Assembly (NCBI GenBank): GCA_017937195.1 | Contig: JAGBEA010000049.1 | Location: 1-63,452, forward strand | DNA length: 63,452 nucleotides | Reading direction: 5' to 3' | Source: Oscillospiraceae bacterium | GTDB taxonomy: Bacteria; Bacillota; Clostridia; Oscillospirales; Oscillospiraceae | Shown: positions 1 through 7,016 of the stretch, one piece after another | How positions within the stretch are numbered: position 1 is the first letter of the stretch | Layout of the letters: every line of letters starts with the position of its first letter | Program-made: the position numbers and the translations under genes | Notes under the pieces: generated by a model | Told to the model about the DNA's origin: nothing | Seen by the model: only the letters and a program-made list of their open reading frames with translations | Databases searched by the model: none

Positions 1-10
1 CATTCGACCA
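1..10 (+). tRNA. possible 3' end of an upstream tRNA
   Basis: The window opens with ten bases ending in CCA, one base before the next tRNA gene. This is what the 3' end of a preceding tRNA in the same transcript would look like. Too little is visible to name it. Confidence 0.3.
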
Positions 11-11
11 T

Positions 12-105
12 GCAGAAGTACCCAAGTGGCCGAAGGGGCTCCCCTGCTAAGGGAGTAGGCGGCTTAAAAACCCGCGCGAGGGTTCAAATCCCTCCTTCTG
101 CGCCA
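12..105 (+). tRNA. tRNA-Ser(GCT)
   Basis: Class II tRNA with a long variable arm. The acceptor stem pairs GCAGAAG (12-18) with CTTCTGC, followed by discriminator G and an encoded CCA (103-105). The anticodon loop carries GCT, which reads AGC/AGT codons. A hairpin terminator follows directly, and its 3' tail is repeated at 276-292. Confidence 0.95.
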
Positions 106-110
106 AAAAA

Positions 111-328
111 GAGGACACACCATTTGGTGTTGTCCTCTTTTTTTGTGGAGGGATTTGAACCCTAAGGGGGGGGAGCAGCGTTAAAAAATGTGCCGGTGGC
201 ACATTTTTCGTTGCGAAGTCCGCAGCAGCTGTGCTGCAAGGACGGATCGCGCAAGGCAATGCCGCAGCGGGATCTTCCCTCCTTCTGCGCCAAGAATACG
301 TCATTCCGTACGGGATGCCGTATTTTTG
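111..328 (+). repeat. tRNA-tail repeat unit U1 (three-hairpin core)
   Basis: Read from the tRNA, the unit has five parts. First comes a terminator hairpin with a T-run (111-144). Then comes an inverted copy of the tRNA T-arm: 147-163 is the exact reverse complement of 79-95. Next is a core of three hairpins (184-208, 219-243, 245-274). It ends in a direct 17-bp copy of the tRNA-Ser(GCT) tail (276-292 equals 89-105) and a second terminator-like hairpin (295-328). U4 at 8226-8432 has the same order of parts with different stem sequences. No protein is likely to be encoded here; short frames across it are by-products. Confidence 0.75.
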
Positions 329-343
329 GCGCTAAAGCCCAAC

Positions 344-381
344 AAAAAACCGCCCGCGGCAACTGCCGCAGGCGGTTTTTT
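344..381. terminator. bidirectional terminator
   Basis: A GC-rich hairpin (about 349-376) flanked by A-run and T-run on either side, so it can stop transcripts from both directions. It follows the minus-strand gene ending at 382. Confidence 0.75.
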
Positions 382-1047
382 TCAGTTCGTTTCGTTATCG
401 TCCAGTCCGGCAAAGGGATCCTGCGGGACAAAGCCGCCCTCCTCCGGCAAGGCGGGGCGTTCCTCCGCCACCGGCTGCGCCTGTCTTGCGCAGCGGATCA
501 GACAGATCCCGTAGGCCAGCGGCACCAAAAAGCTCAACAGCATATACTTTACTGCCTTTTCCGGCACCGTCTCCTCAAAGGCCTTATACATACACACGAT
601 CTGGCATACACCCAGAGCCATCGTGCTCAGGATCAGCGGGAGATAGACGGCAAAAATGCCGCCCACCATTCCCCAGATCGCATCCGGATCGGGCACAGTG
701 CCCCGCAGCTCCATCATAAAAATCGTGCTGAACATTACCGCAAACAGCAGTATATAGCAGACGATGGCAATGCCCAAAAAGATCAGCATCAACCAGCGCC
801 ATCTGCGCTTGATGCCGTGCTGCGCGGCATAGGAGTCCACCACCGCGCCCAGCGCCCACAGATTGGCTGCCGGAATCCACGCCAGCCAAGGATTTTTCAG
901 CTGCCGCTTTTTGCCCAGATCATACAAGCCGATGCCCTGCAGCACATAGCTGGCGATGCCGATGCCGAGCAGCAAAAGATAGAGCACCAGCACAAGGGTC
1001 ACAGCGCCGGCGCCCAGCGCGTCTTCATAGTAATAGGTATTTCCCAT
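382..1047 (-). CDS. multi-pass membrane protein, unknown function
   Basis: A protein of 221 residues with about four hydrophobic segments (roughly residues 14-36, 85-112, 125-152, 165-187) and an acidic, proline-rich C-terminal tail. Between the first two segments lies a short motif, LYDLGKKRQLKNPWLAWIP, of a kind I associate with uncharacterised Clostridia membrane proteins that recur near sporulating-family genomes. The start at 1047 is preferred over the ATG six bases upstream (1053), because GGGAGG touches that first ATG but lies at normal distance from the second. It appears to be transcribed alone and ends at a strong terminator. I do not recognise a function. Confidence 0.75.
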   Translation of the reverse strand: MGNTYYYEDALGAGAVTLVLVLYLLLLGIGIASYVLQGIGLYDLGKKRQLKNPWLAWIPAANLWALGAVVDSYAAQHGIKRRWRWLMLIFLGIAIVCYILLFAVMFSTIFMMELRGTVPDPDAIWGMVGGIFAVYLPLILSTMALGVCQIVCMYKAFEETVPEKAVKYMLLSFLVPLAYGICLIRCARQAQPVAEERPALPEEGGFVPQDPFAGLDDNETN

Positions 1048-1118
1048 ATTCATCCTCCCATTTTTCCGCTTTGTCTGTTCCTTTTTATATTGTAAGGACA
1101 GCAGCGCAATTTGTCAAT

Positions 1119-1148
1119 AACGCCCTGCGGGATCTGCCGCAGGGCGTT
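1119..1148. terminator. hairpin after the PqqD-like pair
   Basis: A near-perfect stem built on CGCCCTGCGG/CCGCAGGGCG lies just past the stop of the minus-strand gene at 1153. The T-run is weak, so it may be a terminator or an mRNA 3'-end stabiliser. Confidence 0.45.
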
Positions 1149-1152
1149 ACGC

Positions 1153-1512
1153 TTACTTTTCTTCCTTTTTCTTCAGGCAATAGCCGTCCTTGCCGGCGTA
1201 TTCAATGACGCCCTGCTCCAACAGAAAGCGGATCAGGCCCTTGGTATAGAGCTTGGCGTCGTCGATGCGCATCATCCGGCGGGAGATGGGATCGCGCACA
1301 ATGGTGCCCTTTATCAGCTTTTCAATACCCTCGGTGGTGATGGAGGGATGCTTCTTCAGATACTTCTCCACCTTGCTGCCCGATGCGTGCAGCAGCTTCA
1401 TCTGCAGCGATTTCTGGGGATCCTCGCCACGCTTCAAACTCCAGATATAGGTGATCACCGTGGCCAGCATAAAAAGCGCAATGGCACCTACAAATTTCAG
1501 CGTTTCGTTCAT
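1153..1512 (-). CDS. small membrane-anchored protein, unknown
   Basis: 119 residues: an N-terminal transmembrane segment (about residues 5-24), then a basic soluble region rich in lysine (for example KVEKYLKKHPSITTEGIEKL) that reads like a winged-helix-type fold, ending KKKEEK. It starts two bases after the stop of the PqqD-like gene, so the two are co-transcribed and probably translationally coupled. The C-terminal part resembles a small DNA-binding or adaptor domain, but I cannot assign a family. Confidence 0.7.
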   Translation of the reverse strand: MNETLKFVGAIALFMLATVITYIWSLKRGEDPQKSLQMKLLHASGSKVEKYLKKHPSITTEGIEKLIKGTIVRDPISRRMMRIDDAKLYTKGLIRFLLEQGVIEYAGKDGYCLKKKEEK

Positions 1513-1514
1513 TA

Positions 1515-1865
1515 TTATGCCCCCTTCTTCACATAGCAGATGAACCCGTTATTATGCAGGATCTGCATATACTTCACCAGCCGGTCATACAGCGGCTCCG
1601 CCTCTGCGCCGAACTCCGCTTTCATCAGCTCCGCCAATTCTCCCACGGTGCGCTCACCGTTGATCTGCCGGAAGATGAAGCTGCCGTGCTTGTCCAGATC
1701 GATATGGCTGATACGGGGACGGGAAAAGAATTTTTGGGCGATCCACGCATAGAAGCCGCGATGCTCCATGTGGATGGTCACCTTGTCACCCTCCACGCTC
1801 CACGTATGCTTATCGGAGATGGCGGGGACGTAATCCAGATAATTTTCTTGCTTTTTCTTGGCCAT
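1515..1865 (-). CDS. PqqD-family (RRE-like) protein
   Basis: 116 residues. The body has the PqqD pattern: IDLDKHGSFIFRQINGERTVGELAELM, a strand followed by the helix seen in RiPP recognition elements, then a second helical part. The start at 1865 is chosen because AGGAGG lies six bases upstream; a longer frame to 1931 runs through the hairpin that ends the upstream transporter gene. No RiPP precursor, radical SAM enzyme or peptidase is near, so a role in peptide modification is not supported by context. Stand-alone PqqD-like proteins of unknown role are common in Clostridia. Confidence 0.75.
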   Translation of the reverse strand: MAKKKQENYLDYVPAISDKHTWSVEGDKVTIHMEHRGFYAWIAQKFFSRPRISHIDLDKHGSFIFRQINGERTVGELAELMKAEFGAEAEPLYDRLVKYMQILHNNGFICYVKKGA

Positions 1866-1882
1866 AAGCTGCCTCCTATACG

Positions 1883-1920
1883 AAAACCGGACTATACACA
1901 TCAGTATATAGTCCGGTTCG
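1883..1920 (-). terminator. terminator of the OPT gene
   Basis: An 11-bp inverted repeat (ACCGGACTATA...TATAGTCCGGT) sits 20-50 bases after the transporter stop and just before the ribosome site of the PqqD-like gene. The T-run is short, so read-through is possible. Confidence 0.5.
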
Positions 1921-1938
1921 TGTTTTTGCAATCGCTTT

Positions 1939-3855
1939 TTATTCCTTCACGCTCTTGGCGCCCTTGTTGGCGAACAGCACAATGCTCACCAGCAGCACAC
2001 CGAAGGCCACCAGACCGCCGATGTTGCCCAGAGAGAAGCTGCCGGAGATATTGATGATATCGCCCACGCTCTTGTCACCCACAGTGATGACAGCCAGCAC
2101 GGCCAGCAGGATACCCACGATGCCCTCGCCGGCGATCAGACCGGAGGTATACAGAATACCGGACTGCACGGCATCGTTCTTGGCCTTCTCAGAGCTGTAC
2201 TTGCGCTTTTCCACCAGCCAGCGCACCACGCCGCCGGCCATAATGCCTGCGTTCAGGTGGAAGGGCAGATACACGCCGATGGCGATGGGCAGAACGGGCA
2301 GACCCAGGATCTCGATGAACACGGCGATGAACACGCCGGTGAACACCAGAGCCCAGGGCAGGTTGCCGCCCATAACGCCTTCGATGACCATCTTCATCAT
2401 CATAGCCTGAGGTGCACCCAGCTCCTCGCCGCCGAAGCCCCAAGCGGCGTTCAGCAGGTAGAGAATCGCGCCGATGGCGATGGCGGAAACCGTCACGCCG
2501 ATCAGCTCGCCGCACTGCTGCTTCTTGGGGGTGGCACCCAGCAGGAAGCCGGTCTTCAGATCCTGAGAGGTATCGCCGGAGATGGCGGCGATGATGCAGA
2601 TCACGCTGCCGATGGCGATAGCGCCCACCATACCCTCAGCGCCGGTGGTACCGGTAGCCTTCAGGGTAATGGTAGCGATCAGCAGAGTGGCAATAGCCAT
2701 ACCGGAAACGGGGTTATTGGAAGAGCCGATCATGCCCACCATACGGGAGGACACGGTGGCAAAGAAGAAGCCAAACACCAGCACGGTCAGCGCGCCGATG
2801 AAGTTGACGGGGATACCGGGGAACAGCCACATAAACACGGTGATGGCCAGGCAGGCTGCGATGACCACCTTGATGGAGATGTCCTGCTCGGTACGCAGCA
2901 CACCGGCGCTGCCCTTGCCGTAATCCTTGAAGGCGGAGGCAAAGGTGGTGACGATCATAGGCAGGGACTTGATGAGGCTGATGATACCGCCGGCAGCCAG
3001 CGCACCTGCGCCGATGTAGCGGATAAAGGAATCCCACAGACCCCAGGTACCTTCGTTTGCCCACAGCTCAGCCACGGTGGAGGTAGCCGGATAGATCACC
3101 AGATCGCTGCCGAACAGCGCGATCATGGGCATCAGCACGAACCATGCCAGCGTGGAACCGGCAAACATATAAGAGGACACGCGGGCGCCGCAGATATAGC
3201 CAACGCCTGCCAGAGCGGGCAGCACATCCACACCGATGCCGGAACCCTTGTAGGCGGGGATGGACCAGTCCACCTCGCTGGGGAACAGCTTCAGACCGTC
3301 GGTGATGAACTTGTAAGCCGCAGCGATGCCCAGACCTGCAAACACGGTGGAGGACTTGTCGCCGCCCTCTTCACCGGCCATCAGCACCTCGGCGCAGGCC
3401 TGACCCTCGGGGTAGCCCAGCACGCCGTGCTCCTTGACGATCAGCGCGCTGCGCAGGGGGATCATCATCAGCACGCCCAGCACACCGCCGATCAGCGCGA
3501 TCAGGCCGATCTCGATGAGGGAGGGCATATCGCACAGACCATCTGCTGCCCACATAAACAGAGCGGGCATAGTGAAGATGGCACCGGCGGCCAGAGATTC
3601 ACCGGCGGAGCCGATGGTCTGAACGGTGTTGTTCTCCAGAATGGAGTCACGCTTGAGGATCTTGCGGATCACACCCATGGAGATGACGGCTGCCGGAATA
3701 GAAGCAGACACGGTCATACCCACACGCAGACCCAGATAAGCATTTGCGCCGCCAAAGATCACAGCCAGCAGCATACCCAGAATCACAGAAAACACGGTGA
3801 ACTCGGGTACGACTTTATCGGCCGGAACAAACGGCTGGAATTTCTTTTCTTCCAC
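1939..3855 (-). CDS. OPT-family oligopeptide transporter
   Basis: About 638 residues, the usual length for bacterial OPT proteins, with some 14-16 hydrophobic helices spread over the whole chain. It begins VPEFTVFSVILGMLLAVIFGGANAYLGLRVGMTVSASIPAAV, the family's characteristic first helices, and carries NNTVQTIGSAGESLAAG and SSNNPVSGM further on. The family imports oligopeptides or metal chelates, usually coupled to protons. The start is taken as the GTG at 3855, because AAGGAG stands eight bases before it; a longer frame to 3966 has no ribosome site. It has its own sigma-A-type promoter and a leader of about 170 nt with internal hairpins. The substrate cannot be told from sequence. Confidence 0.9.
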   Translation of the reverse strand: MEEKKFQPFVPADKVVPEFTVFSVILGMLLAVIFGGANAYLGLRVGMTVSASIPAAVISMGVIRKILKRDSILENNTVQTIGSAGESLAAGAIFTMPALFMWAADGLCDMPSLIEIGLIALIGGVLGVLMMIPLRSALIVKEHGVLGYPEGQACAEVLMAGEEGGDKSSTVFAGLGIAAAYKFITDGLKLFPSEVDWSIPAYKGSGIGVDVLPALAGVGYICGARVSSYMFAGSTLAWFVLMPMIALFGSDLVIYPATSTVAELWANEGTWGLWDSFIRYIGAGALAAGGIISLIKSLPMIVTTFASAFKDYGKGSAGVLRTEQDISIKVVIAACLAITVFMWLFPGIPVNFIGALTVLVFGFFFATVSSRMVGMIGSSNNPVSGMAIATLLIATITLKATGTTGAEGMVGAIAIGSVICIIAAISGDTSQDLKTGFLLGATPKKQQCGELIGVTVSAIAIGAILYLLNAAWGFGGEELGAPQAMMMKMVIEGVMGGNLPWALVFTGVFIAVFIEILGLPVLPIAIGVYLPFHLNAGIMAGGVVRWLVEKRKYSSEKAKNDAVQSGILYTSGLIAGEGIVGILLAVLAVITVGDKSVGDIINISGSFSLGNIGGLVAFGVLLVSIVLFANKGAKSVKE

Positions 3856-4033
3856 TTTGAACTCTCCTTTATGATATTGTCGCGTTTCAGCAATAGCGTT
3901 GCGGTTTTGAAAGGCGTGGCCATCCGCCTGCGGCATTGCCGGCAGGTACACGCCCACGGCTTTCAAAGCTTTAGCTTGCTAAAGCTGATACGCAAAAAAT
4001 ATGCGCCCCACACTGCGGAGCGCAGACCAGCCA

Positions 4034-4062
4034 ATTATACGGATTTTTAACACCAATGTCAA
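4034..4062 (-). promoter_or_regulatory. promoter of the OPT transporter
   Basis: On the minus strand TTGACA (4057-4062), a 17-base spacer and TATAAT (4034-4039): a consensus sigma-A promoter. The resulting leader (about 4027 to 3856) contains GCTTTAG/CTAAAGC and GGCGTG/CACGCC stems and could hold a cis-regulatory element, though I see no known riboswitch signature. Confidence 0.8.
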
Positions 4063-4088
4063 GGAAAATTGGCGGCTTTTGCGGAAAA

Positions 4089-4389
4089 AGGGCAAAAAAA
4101 GGACTGACCCTTGACCGCTTTGCCGTTTGGCATTCTGTGCGATCAAGGGTCAGTCCTCTGCGTTCTTATTATCTAACATCCTTGGTTAACCTCTCTTTCT
4201 GCAGATTCCAGACGCTCCGTTTTCCGACTGTTTCATTGCTTCCGGGACATTGCTTTTACTCTTCTGTTTCCCAAAGTGGGATCACTTATATGTCGGAACT
4301 TCTCTTTGTGGGGAAAACGCCGTCTGTTGGGGCTCAACCTTCCTTGTTGAGCTTCAGGTCGTTACCTGTACATTGGTATCACCCTTTCT
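4089..4389 (-). ncRNA. structured non-coding RNA, about 290 nt, family not identified
   Basis: A complete transcription unit without a convincing reading frame. On the minus strand a consensus promoter (TTGAAA at 4419-4424, 17-base spacer, TATATT at 4396-4401) is followed by about 290 bases and a strong terminator (4094-4157). The body folds into nested hairpins: AGGT-AACG-ACCT, a 7-bp GCTCAAC/GTTGAGC stem, a CCCACAAAG/CTTTGGG stem, and an enclosing pair CAGACG...GTTTTCC with GGAAAAC...CGTCTG. A multibranched form with an AACG tetraloop argues against a 6S-type single rod. It is not tmRNA, SRP RNA or RNase P by their hallmark motifs. A raiA-type or other large Firmicutes RNA is possible but unproven. 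Confidence 0.7.
4094..4157 (-). terminator. terminator of the non-coding RNA
   Basis: A 14-bp perfect stem (4101-4114 with 4143-4156) around a loop that itself can fold, followed on the minus strand by a run of seven T. It defines the 3' end of the RNA. Confidence 0.9.
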
Positions 4390-4395
4390 GATTGT

Positions 4396-4424
4396 AATAT
4401 AGCACAAAGGGAAGCGCTTTTCAA
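4396..4424 (-). promoter_or_regulatory. promoter of the non-coding RNA
   Basis: TTGAAA, 17 bases, then TATATT on the minus strand; the spacer contains a TG one base before the -10 hexamer (TGC-TATATT), close to an extended -10 element. Start of transcription is expected near 4389. Confidence 0.8.
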
Positions 4425-4489
4425 GGCGGTAAATTGTACGAAATCACCACGAATCTTTCGTGTAAAACGCAGAATCGCACTTGGCAGCA

Positions 4490-4519
4490 TTGACAGATGG
4501 GGTGGCGCGGTGGTATAGT
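4490..4519 (+). promoter_or_regulatory. promoter facing an immediate terminator
   Basis: TTGACA (4490-4495), an 18-base spacer and TATAGT (4514-4519) point toward the HNH gene. The next thing in the transcript is a terminator hairpin (4526-4565), so most transcripts would be about 40 nt. This may be an attenuated leader for the HNH gene. Confidence 0.5.
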
Positions 4520-4525
4520 AAATAT

Positions 4526-4565
4526 GTTGGGTCAGCCAAAATTGGCTGGGTCAACGCTTTTTTAT
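4526..4565 (+). terminator. leader terminator upstream of the HNH gene
   Basis: The stem GTCAGCCAA/TTGGCTGGGTC with flanking GTTG/CAAC is followed by a run of T. Between it and the HNH gene (4566-4809) I see only AT-rich sequence and the ribosome site AAGGAGG at 4779-4785. Confidence 0.65.
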
Positions 4566-4809
4566 TTGGTTTTTGCCTGAAATGCCAACAATAATTGACT
4601 GAAGTTCTTTTTTGCAGTATGATGTTTTTACAATTCAGAAAACGGAACCCTTTCGATAGACTCTATTGAAAGCTAACTGACAAATCTTCTGTAACGCTAT
4701 TATGAGGATTGCCCTTTGAGGTTGATAGCAATAGGTCGCCCTATGGTCAGTTGCAAGCTTTTCTGAATTGATTTCATCAAGGAGGCAGCGCTTTCTTTCC
4801 AAACTGATT

Positions 4810-5778
4810 ATGGAAAAGAAAAAGCAACAGTTTATGGATGTAAACAAAGAAACAGCCATGCGCCTTTGGAATCAATCTTTTGGCAAAGAAACAAAGGTAA
4901 TCGATTTTGCAGGAAGAGTAATTGCCAAGGCGGCGTACAATGACCGCAACAGCGAATACGGTTGGAATCTCGACCATATTCTGCCCCAAAGCAAAGGAGG
5001 AGTCACCGCCGACTATAATCTTGTCTGCTGTCACATTCTGACAAACGACGAGAAGGCAAGTCGCTTTCCCTGCTTTCGCGCAAACGGCACAGAATTTGAG
5101 ATCATCAAAGTGCAGCGCCACTATGAGATCCGCCCAAGAAGTCAGCACGCCTCTTCTCAAGTTCCCACTGCAGAGCACATCAATTTTTATGATTCTGCAG
5201 CAGGGCTTCGGTTTTTTAAGAAAATGAAGGGCGTTCAAAACAAGCCACGCTTCGTCGGAACGGTTCTTGTGCGGCTTAGTGAGGTGTCCAGCAACGCTCT
5301 CATTGATTTCATTGAGGAGCTTTTCGACACCGAAAACATCTCTTTCAGCCAAGGCATTTCTCACGGGCAGCGCGACGGTCGCAGCATTATTTGCTTTTTA
5401 GAGCGAAAAGAAATCCGGTTGATCCTCCGCAATTATGATCTGCCGCTGAAAGAAGATGCGCGTTCCTTGCTCGACAAGTGCGTTCTTCTGAACACCTACC
5501 TCTCTTCCTATTTTGAAGAATGCGGATATGTCAGCGGCTATGATATTTATTACAAGGTCGATTACTTTAAAGAAAAATCTGATATCTATCGGGAACCGGA
5601 TATTCCTCGCGAATTCCAAGGCCCATTGAACAATTCCTTGTTCGTGAATGGGCTGGTTCTTGAAAACACAGGCGCAGGCGAAAAAGTGGAGCTTCCGCAA
5701 GATAAACCTTACGCGGAATACAACTTCGTTTTCACAAAGCTGTCTGACAATTTGAAAAAGGAGGCAAATGGAAAGTAA
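4810..5778 (+). CDS. HNH endonuclease-domain protein
   Basis: 322 residues. An HNH (beta-beta-alpha metal) nuclease motif lies at about residues 42-75: NLDHILPQSKGGVTADYNLV followed by CCHILTNDEKA. The D-H pair, the second H/N and the third N/H are all visible. The remaining 230 residues are an uncharacterised C-terminal region without transmembrane segments. The gene is clearly poorer in GC than the transporter and later genes, suggesting transfer. A strong AAGGAGG lies at 4779-4785 but no ATG or GTG sits at normal distance from it, so the start (4810, or a TTG at 4768) is uncertain. It ends at a strong terminator. Not IscB or Cas9: no RuvC motifs are visible. It could belong to a defence or mobile element. 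Confidence 0.75.
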   Translation: MEKKKQQFMDVNKETAMRLWNQSFGKETKVIDFAGRVIAKAAYNDRNSEYGWNLDHILPQSKGGVTADYNLVCCHILTNDEKASRFPCFRANGTEFEIIKVQRHYEIRPRSQHASSQVPTAEHINFYDSAAGLRFFKKMKGVQNKPRFVGTVLVRLSEVSSNALIDFIEELFDTENISFSQGISHGQRDGRSIICFLERKEIRLILRNYDLPLKEDARSLLDKCVLLNTYLSSYFEECGYVSGYDIYYKVDYFKEKSDIYREPDIPREFQGPLNNSLFVNGLVLENTGAGEKVELPQDKPYAEYNFVFTKLSDNLKKEANGK

Positions 5779-5800
5779 CAGCGCCTTTGCCTCGCAGATG

Positions 5801-5936
5801 AAAAAAGAACGAGAGAATGGCGGGCGACAGCCATTCTCTCTTTTCTTTGGCGCAGCGGGTGGGTTTAACCCTGAAGGGCATAAACTTCGAACCCCACCCT
5901 TGTTGAAAAAAGGCACGCTTTCGCGTGCCTTTTTTT
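5801..5936 (-). repeat. tRNA-tail repeat unit U3
   Basis: Read on the minus strand: terminator hairpin with AAGGCACGC/GCGTGCCTT stem (5906-5936), inverted tRNA-Ser tail (5884-5905), a core TTTATGCCCTTCAGGGT, a direct 16-bp tRNA-Ser(CGA) tail (5848-5863), then a second terminator hairpin (5811-5840), which also ends the HNH gene on the plus strand. It is nearly identical to U2 but has no intact tRNA beside it; the gene at 6014-6526 lies between the two. Confidence 0.8.
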
Positions 5937-6013
5937 GAAGACTAACCCTAATTTTGATACAAATGCACCCCCATTTGAGGTTAGGGGGTGTAAAGCTGTT
6001 TTGGGGGGTGCAT

Positions 6014-6526
6014 TTAGTGAGTAGGAGGTGCAAAATTGCAATATCCAACGATCGCAGGTTGTTCCCAATCGTCAAAAAAATCTAAGTTTATTACTGTGTC
6101 GGTTCCGCGATCAGCCCAAAAGCGAAGGGTAACCGAACGGGTCGGCAGTTCGCCTTCATCCAAAATCAGCATATCGCCATTATCATACGATGCAAAAACG
6201 TAAAACCGCGTTTCAGGATATTGATATTCGAGGACTTTCTTCCAATATAGTAACATACCTATCGCCTTGATAAGGAGTGATTTTACTTCATCATCTGTTT
6301 GGGCATCCAAATGTATTTCGTTTCCATCCCATTCAAGTTGGGATAAATCCTGAGTGGATTTAATCTGCTTTCTGTCCAATCCACAGAAATTGGAAACACC
6401 CCAATACTTTCTTCCGATGGCATCTTCTTTTTGCCAAATAGGATAGCTATTATCTTGTGAGATAAGATGCACATCGTCAATCTTGTATTGTTCAAGAAGC
6501 GATTCCATGGCACTATTCGTTTTCAT
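6014..6526 (-). CDS. unknown AT-rich cassette protein
   Basis: 170 residues, acidic, no signal peptide and no membrane segment; near the middle LLIKAIGMLLYWKKVLEYQYP and a tryptophan- and aspartate-rich C-terminus (INLDFFDDWEQPAIVGY). That composition fits small immunity-type or other cytoplasmic accessory proteins, but I do not recognise the family. AGAGGTGAT gives a good ribosome site, and it has its own consensus promoter (6548-6576) with repeats upstream. It runs in the direction of the tRNA-Ser(CGA) gene, between repeat units U2 and U3, and looks like a single-gene cassette acquired from elsewhere. Confidence 0.7.
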   Translation of the reverse strand: MKTNSAMESLLEQYKIDDVHLISQDNSYPIWQKEDAIGRKYWGVSNFCGLDRKQIKSTQDLSQLEWDGNEIHLDAQTDDEVKSLLIKAIGMLLYWKKVLEYQYPETRFYVFASYDNGDMLILDEGELPTRSVTLRFWADRGTDTVINLDFFDDWEQPAIVGYCNFAPPTH

Positions 6527-6547
6527 TCTGCATCACCTCTTTTTTGA

Positions 6548-6576
6548 ATTATACTATAATAGTAATTCTCTTTCAA
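6548..6576 (-). promoter_or_regulatory. promoter of the cassette gene
   Basis: On the minus strand TTGAAA (6571-6576), 17 bases, TATAAT (6548-6553): a consensus promoter placed directly before the ribosome site of the 170-residue protein. Confidence 0.8.
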
Positions 6577-6622
6577 CGATTGTTGCCTATAATTTAACGA
6601 TTACCCCTATAAATCAACGATT
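6575..6622. repeat. three AACGATT repeats, two helical turns apart
   Basis: AACGATT occurs at 6575-6581, 6596-6602 and 6616-6622, with CCTATAA-like sequence between copies, giving a 20-21-bp tandem unit. The first copy overlaps the -35 box of the cassette gene. The even spacing suggests an operator array on one face of the helix. Confidence 0.6.
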
Positions 6623-6641
6623 GAAATAGTGAATTTAAGCA

Positions 6642-6773
6642 AAGAATAACCGTCATTCCGTTGTATCAGAATGACGGTTATTCTTTGGCGCAGCGGGTGG
6701 GATTTACCCTGAAGGGCATAAACTTCGAACCCCACCCTTGCTGAAAAAAGGCACGCTTTCGCGTGCCTTTTTT
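6642..6773 (-). repeat. tRNA-tail repeat unit U2 beside tRNA-Ser(CGA)
   Basis: Starting from the tRNA on the minus strand: terminator hairpin (6747-6772), inverted tail (6722-6743), core TTTATGCCCTTCAGGGTAAA, a direct 19-bp copy of the tRNA tail (6686-6704, identical to 6774-6792), then a 15-bp perfect stem-loop (6644-6658 with 6669-6683). The layout matches U1, U3, U4 and U5. Confidence 0.8.
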
Positions 6774-6860
6774 TGGCGCAGCGGGTGGGATTCGAACCCA
6801 CGTGGATTGCTCCAAACTGATTTCGAGTCAGCCCCGTTATGACCACTTCGATACCGCTGC
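6774..6860 (-). tRNA. tRNA-Ser(CGA)
   Basis: Class II tRNA with a long variable arm and encoded CCA (6774-6776). Acceptor GCAGCGG pairs with CCGCTGC; the anticodon loop CTCGAAA gives CGA, reading TCG. Its 3' tail is copied twice downstream on its own strand. Confidence 0.95.
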
Positions 6861-7016
6861 ATATATGTTATCTCCTTAAATGGAAATAAGCCGCATATTC
6901 ACTTTTGCCTTGTCAGCCCAAGTATCATACCACATTTTTTCCTGCCGCGCAACCACATTCACCGGCATATTTTTGCTCCCCAGTGCATTTGATAGAGGAA
7001 AAGGGGGCATCAGATT

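Noticed and set aside
190-1095. A long plus-strand frame over the unknown membrane gene
   Set aside because: It is a shadow frame of a GC-rich minus-strand gene with a good ribosome site; its product has no recognisable fold and runs through the tRNA-tail repeat.
2257-4050. A 597-residue plus-strand frame
   Set aside because: It is histidine- and glycine-rich nonsense opposite the OPT transporter, as expected from antisense translation of a GC-rich membrane gene.
4089-4389. 6S RNA
   Set aside because: The sequence folds into several branched stems rather than one rod with a central bubble. I leave the possibility open but do not call it.
4810-5778. IscB- or Cas9-like RNA-guided nuclease
   Set aside because: An HNH motif is present, but no RuvC motifs or bridge helix are seen, and the nearby RNA is on the opposite strand.
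6575-6622. CRISPR array
   Set aside because: Only three 7-base repeats with partly similar spacers and no cas genes; an operator array is simpler.
5865-6846. Short proteins containing GFEVYALQG
   Set aside because: These are translations of the tRNA-tail repeat core and part of a tRNA; they occur only where the repeat occurs and have no ribosome sites.
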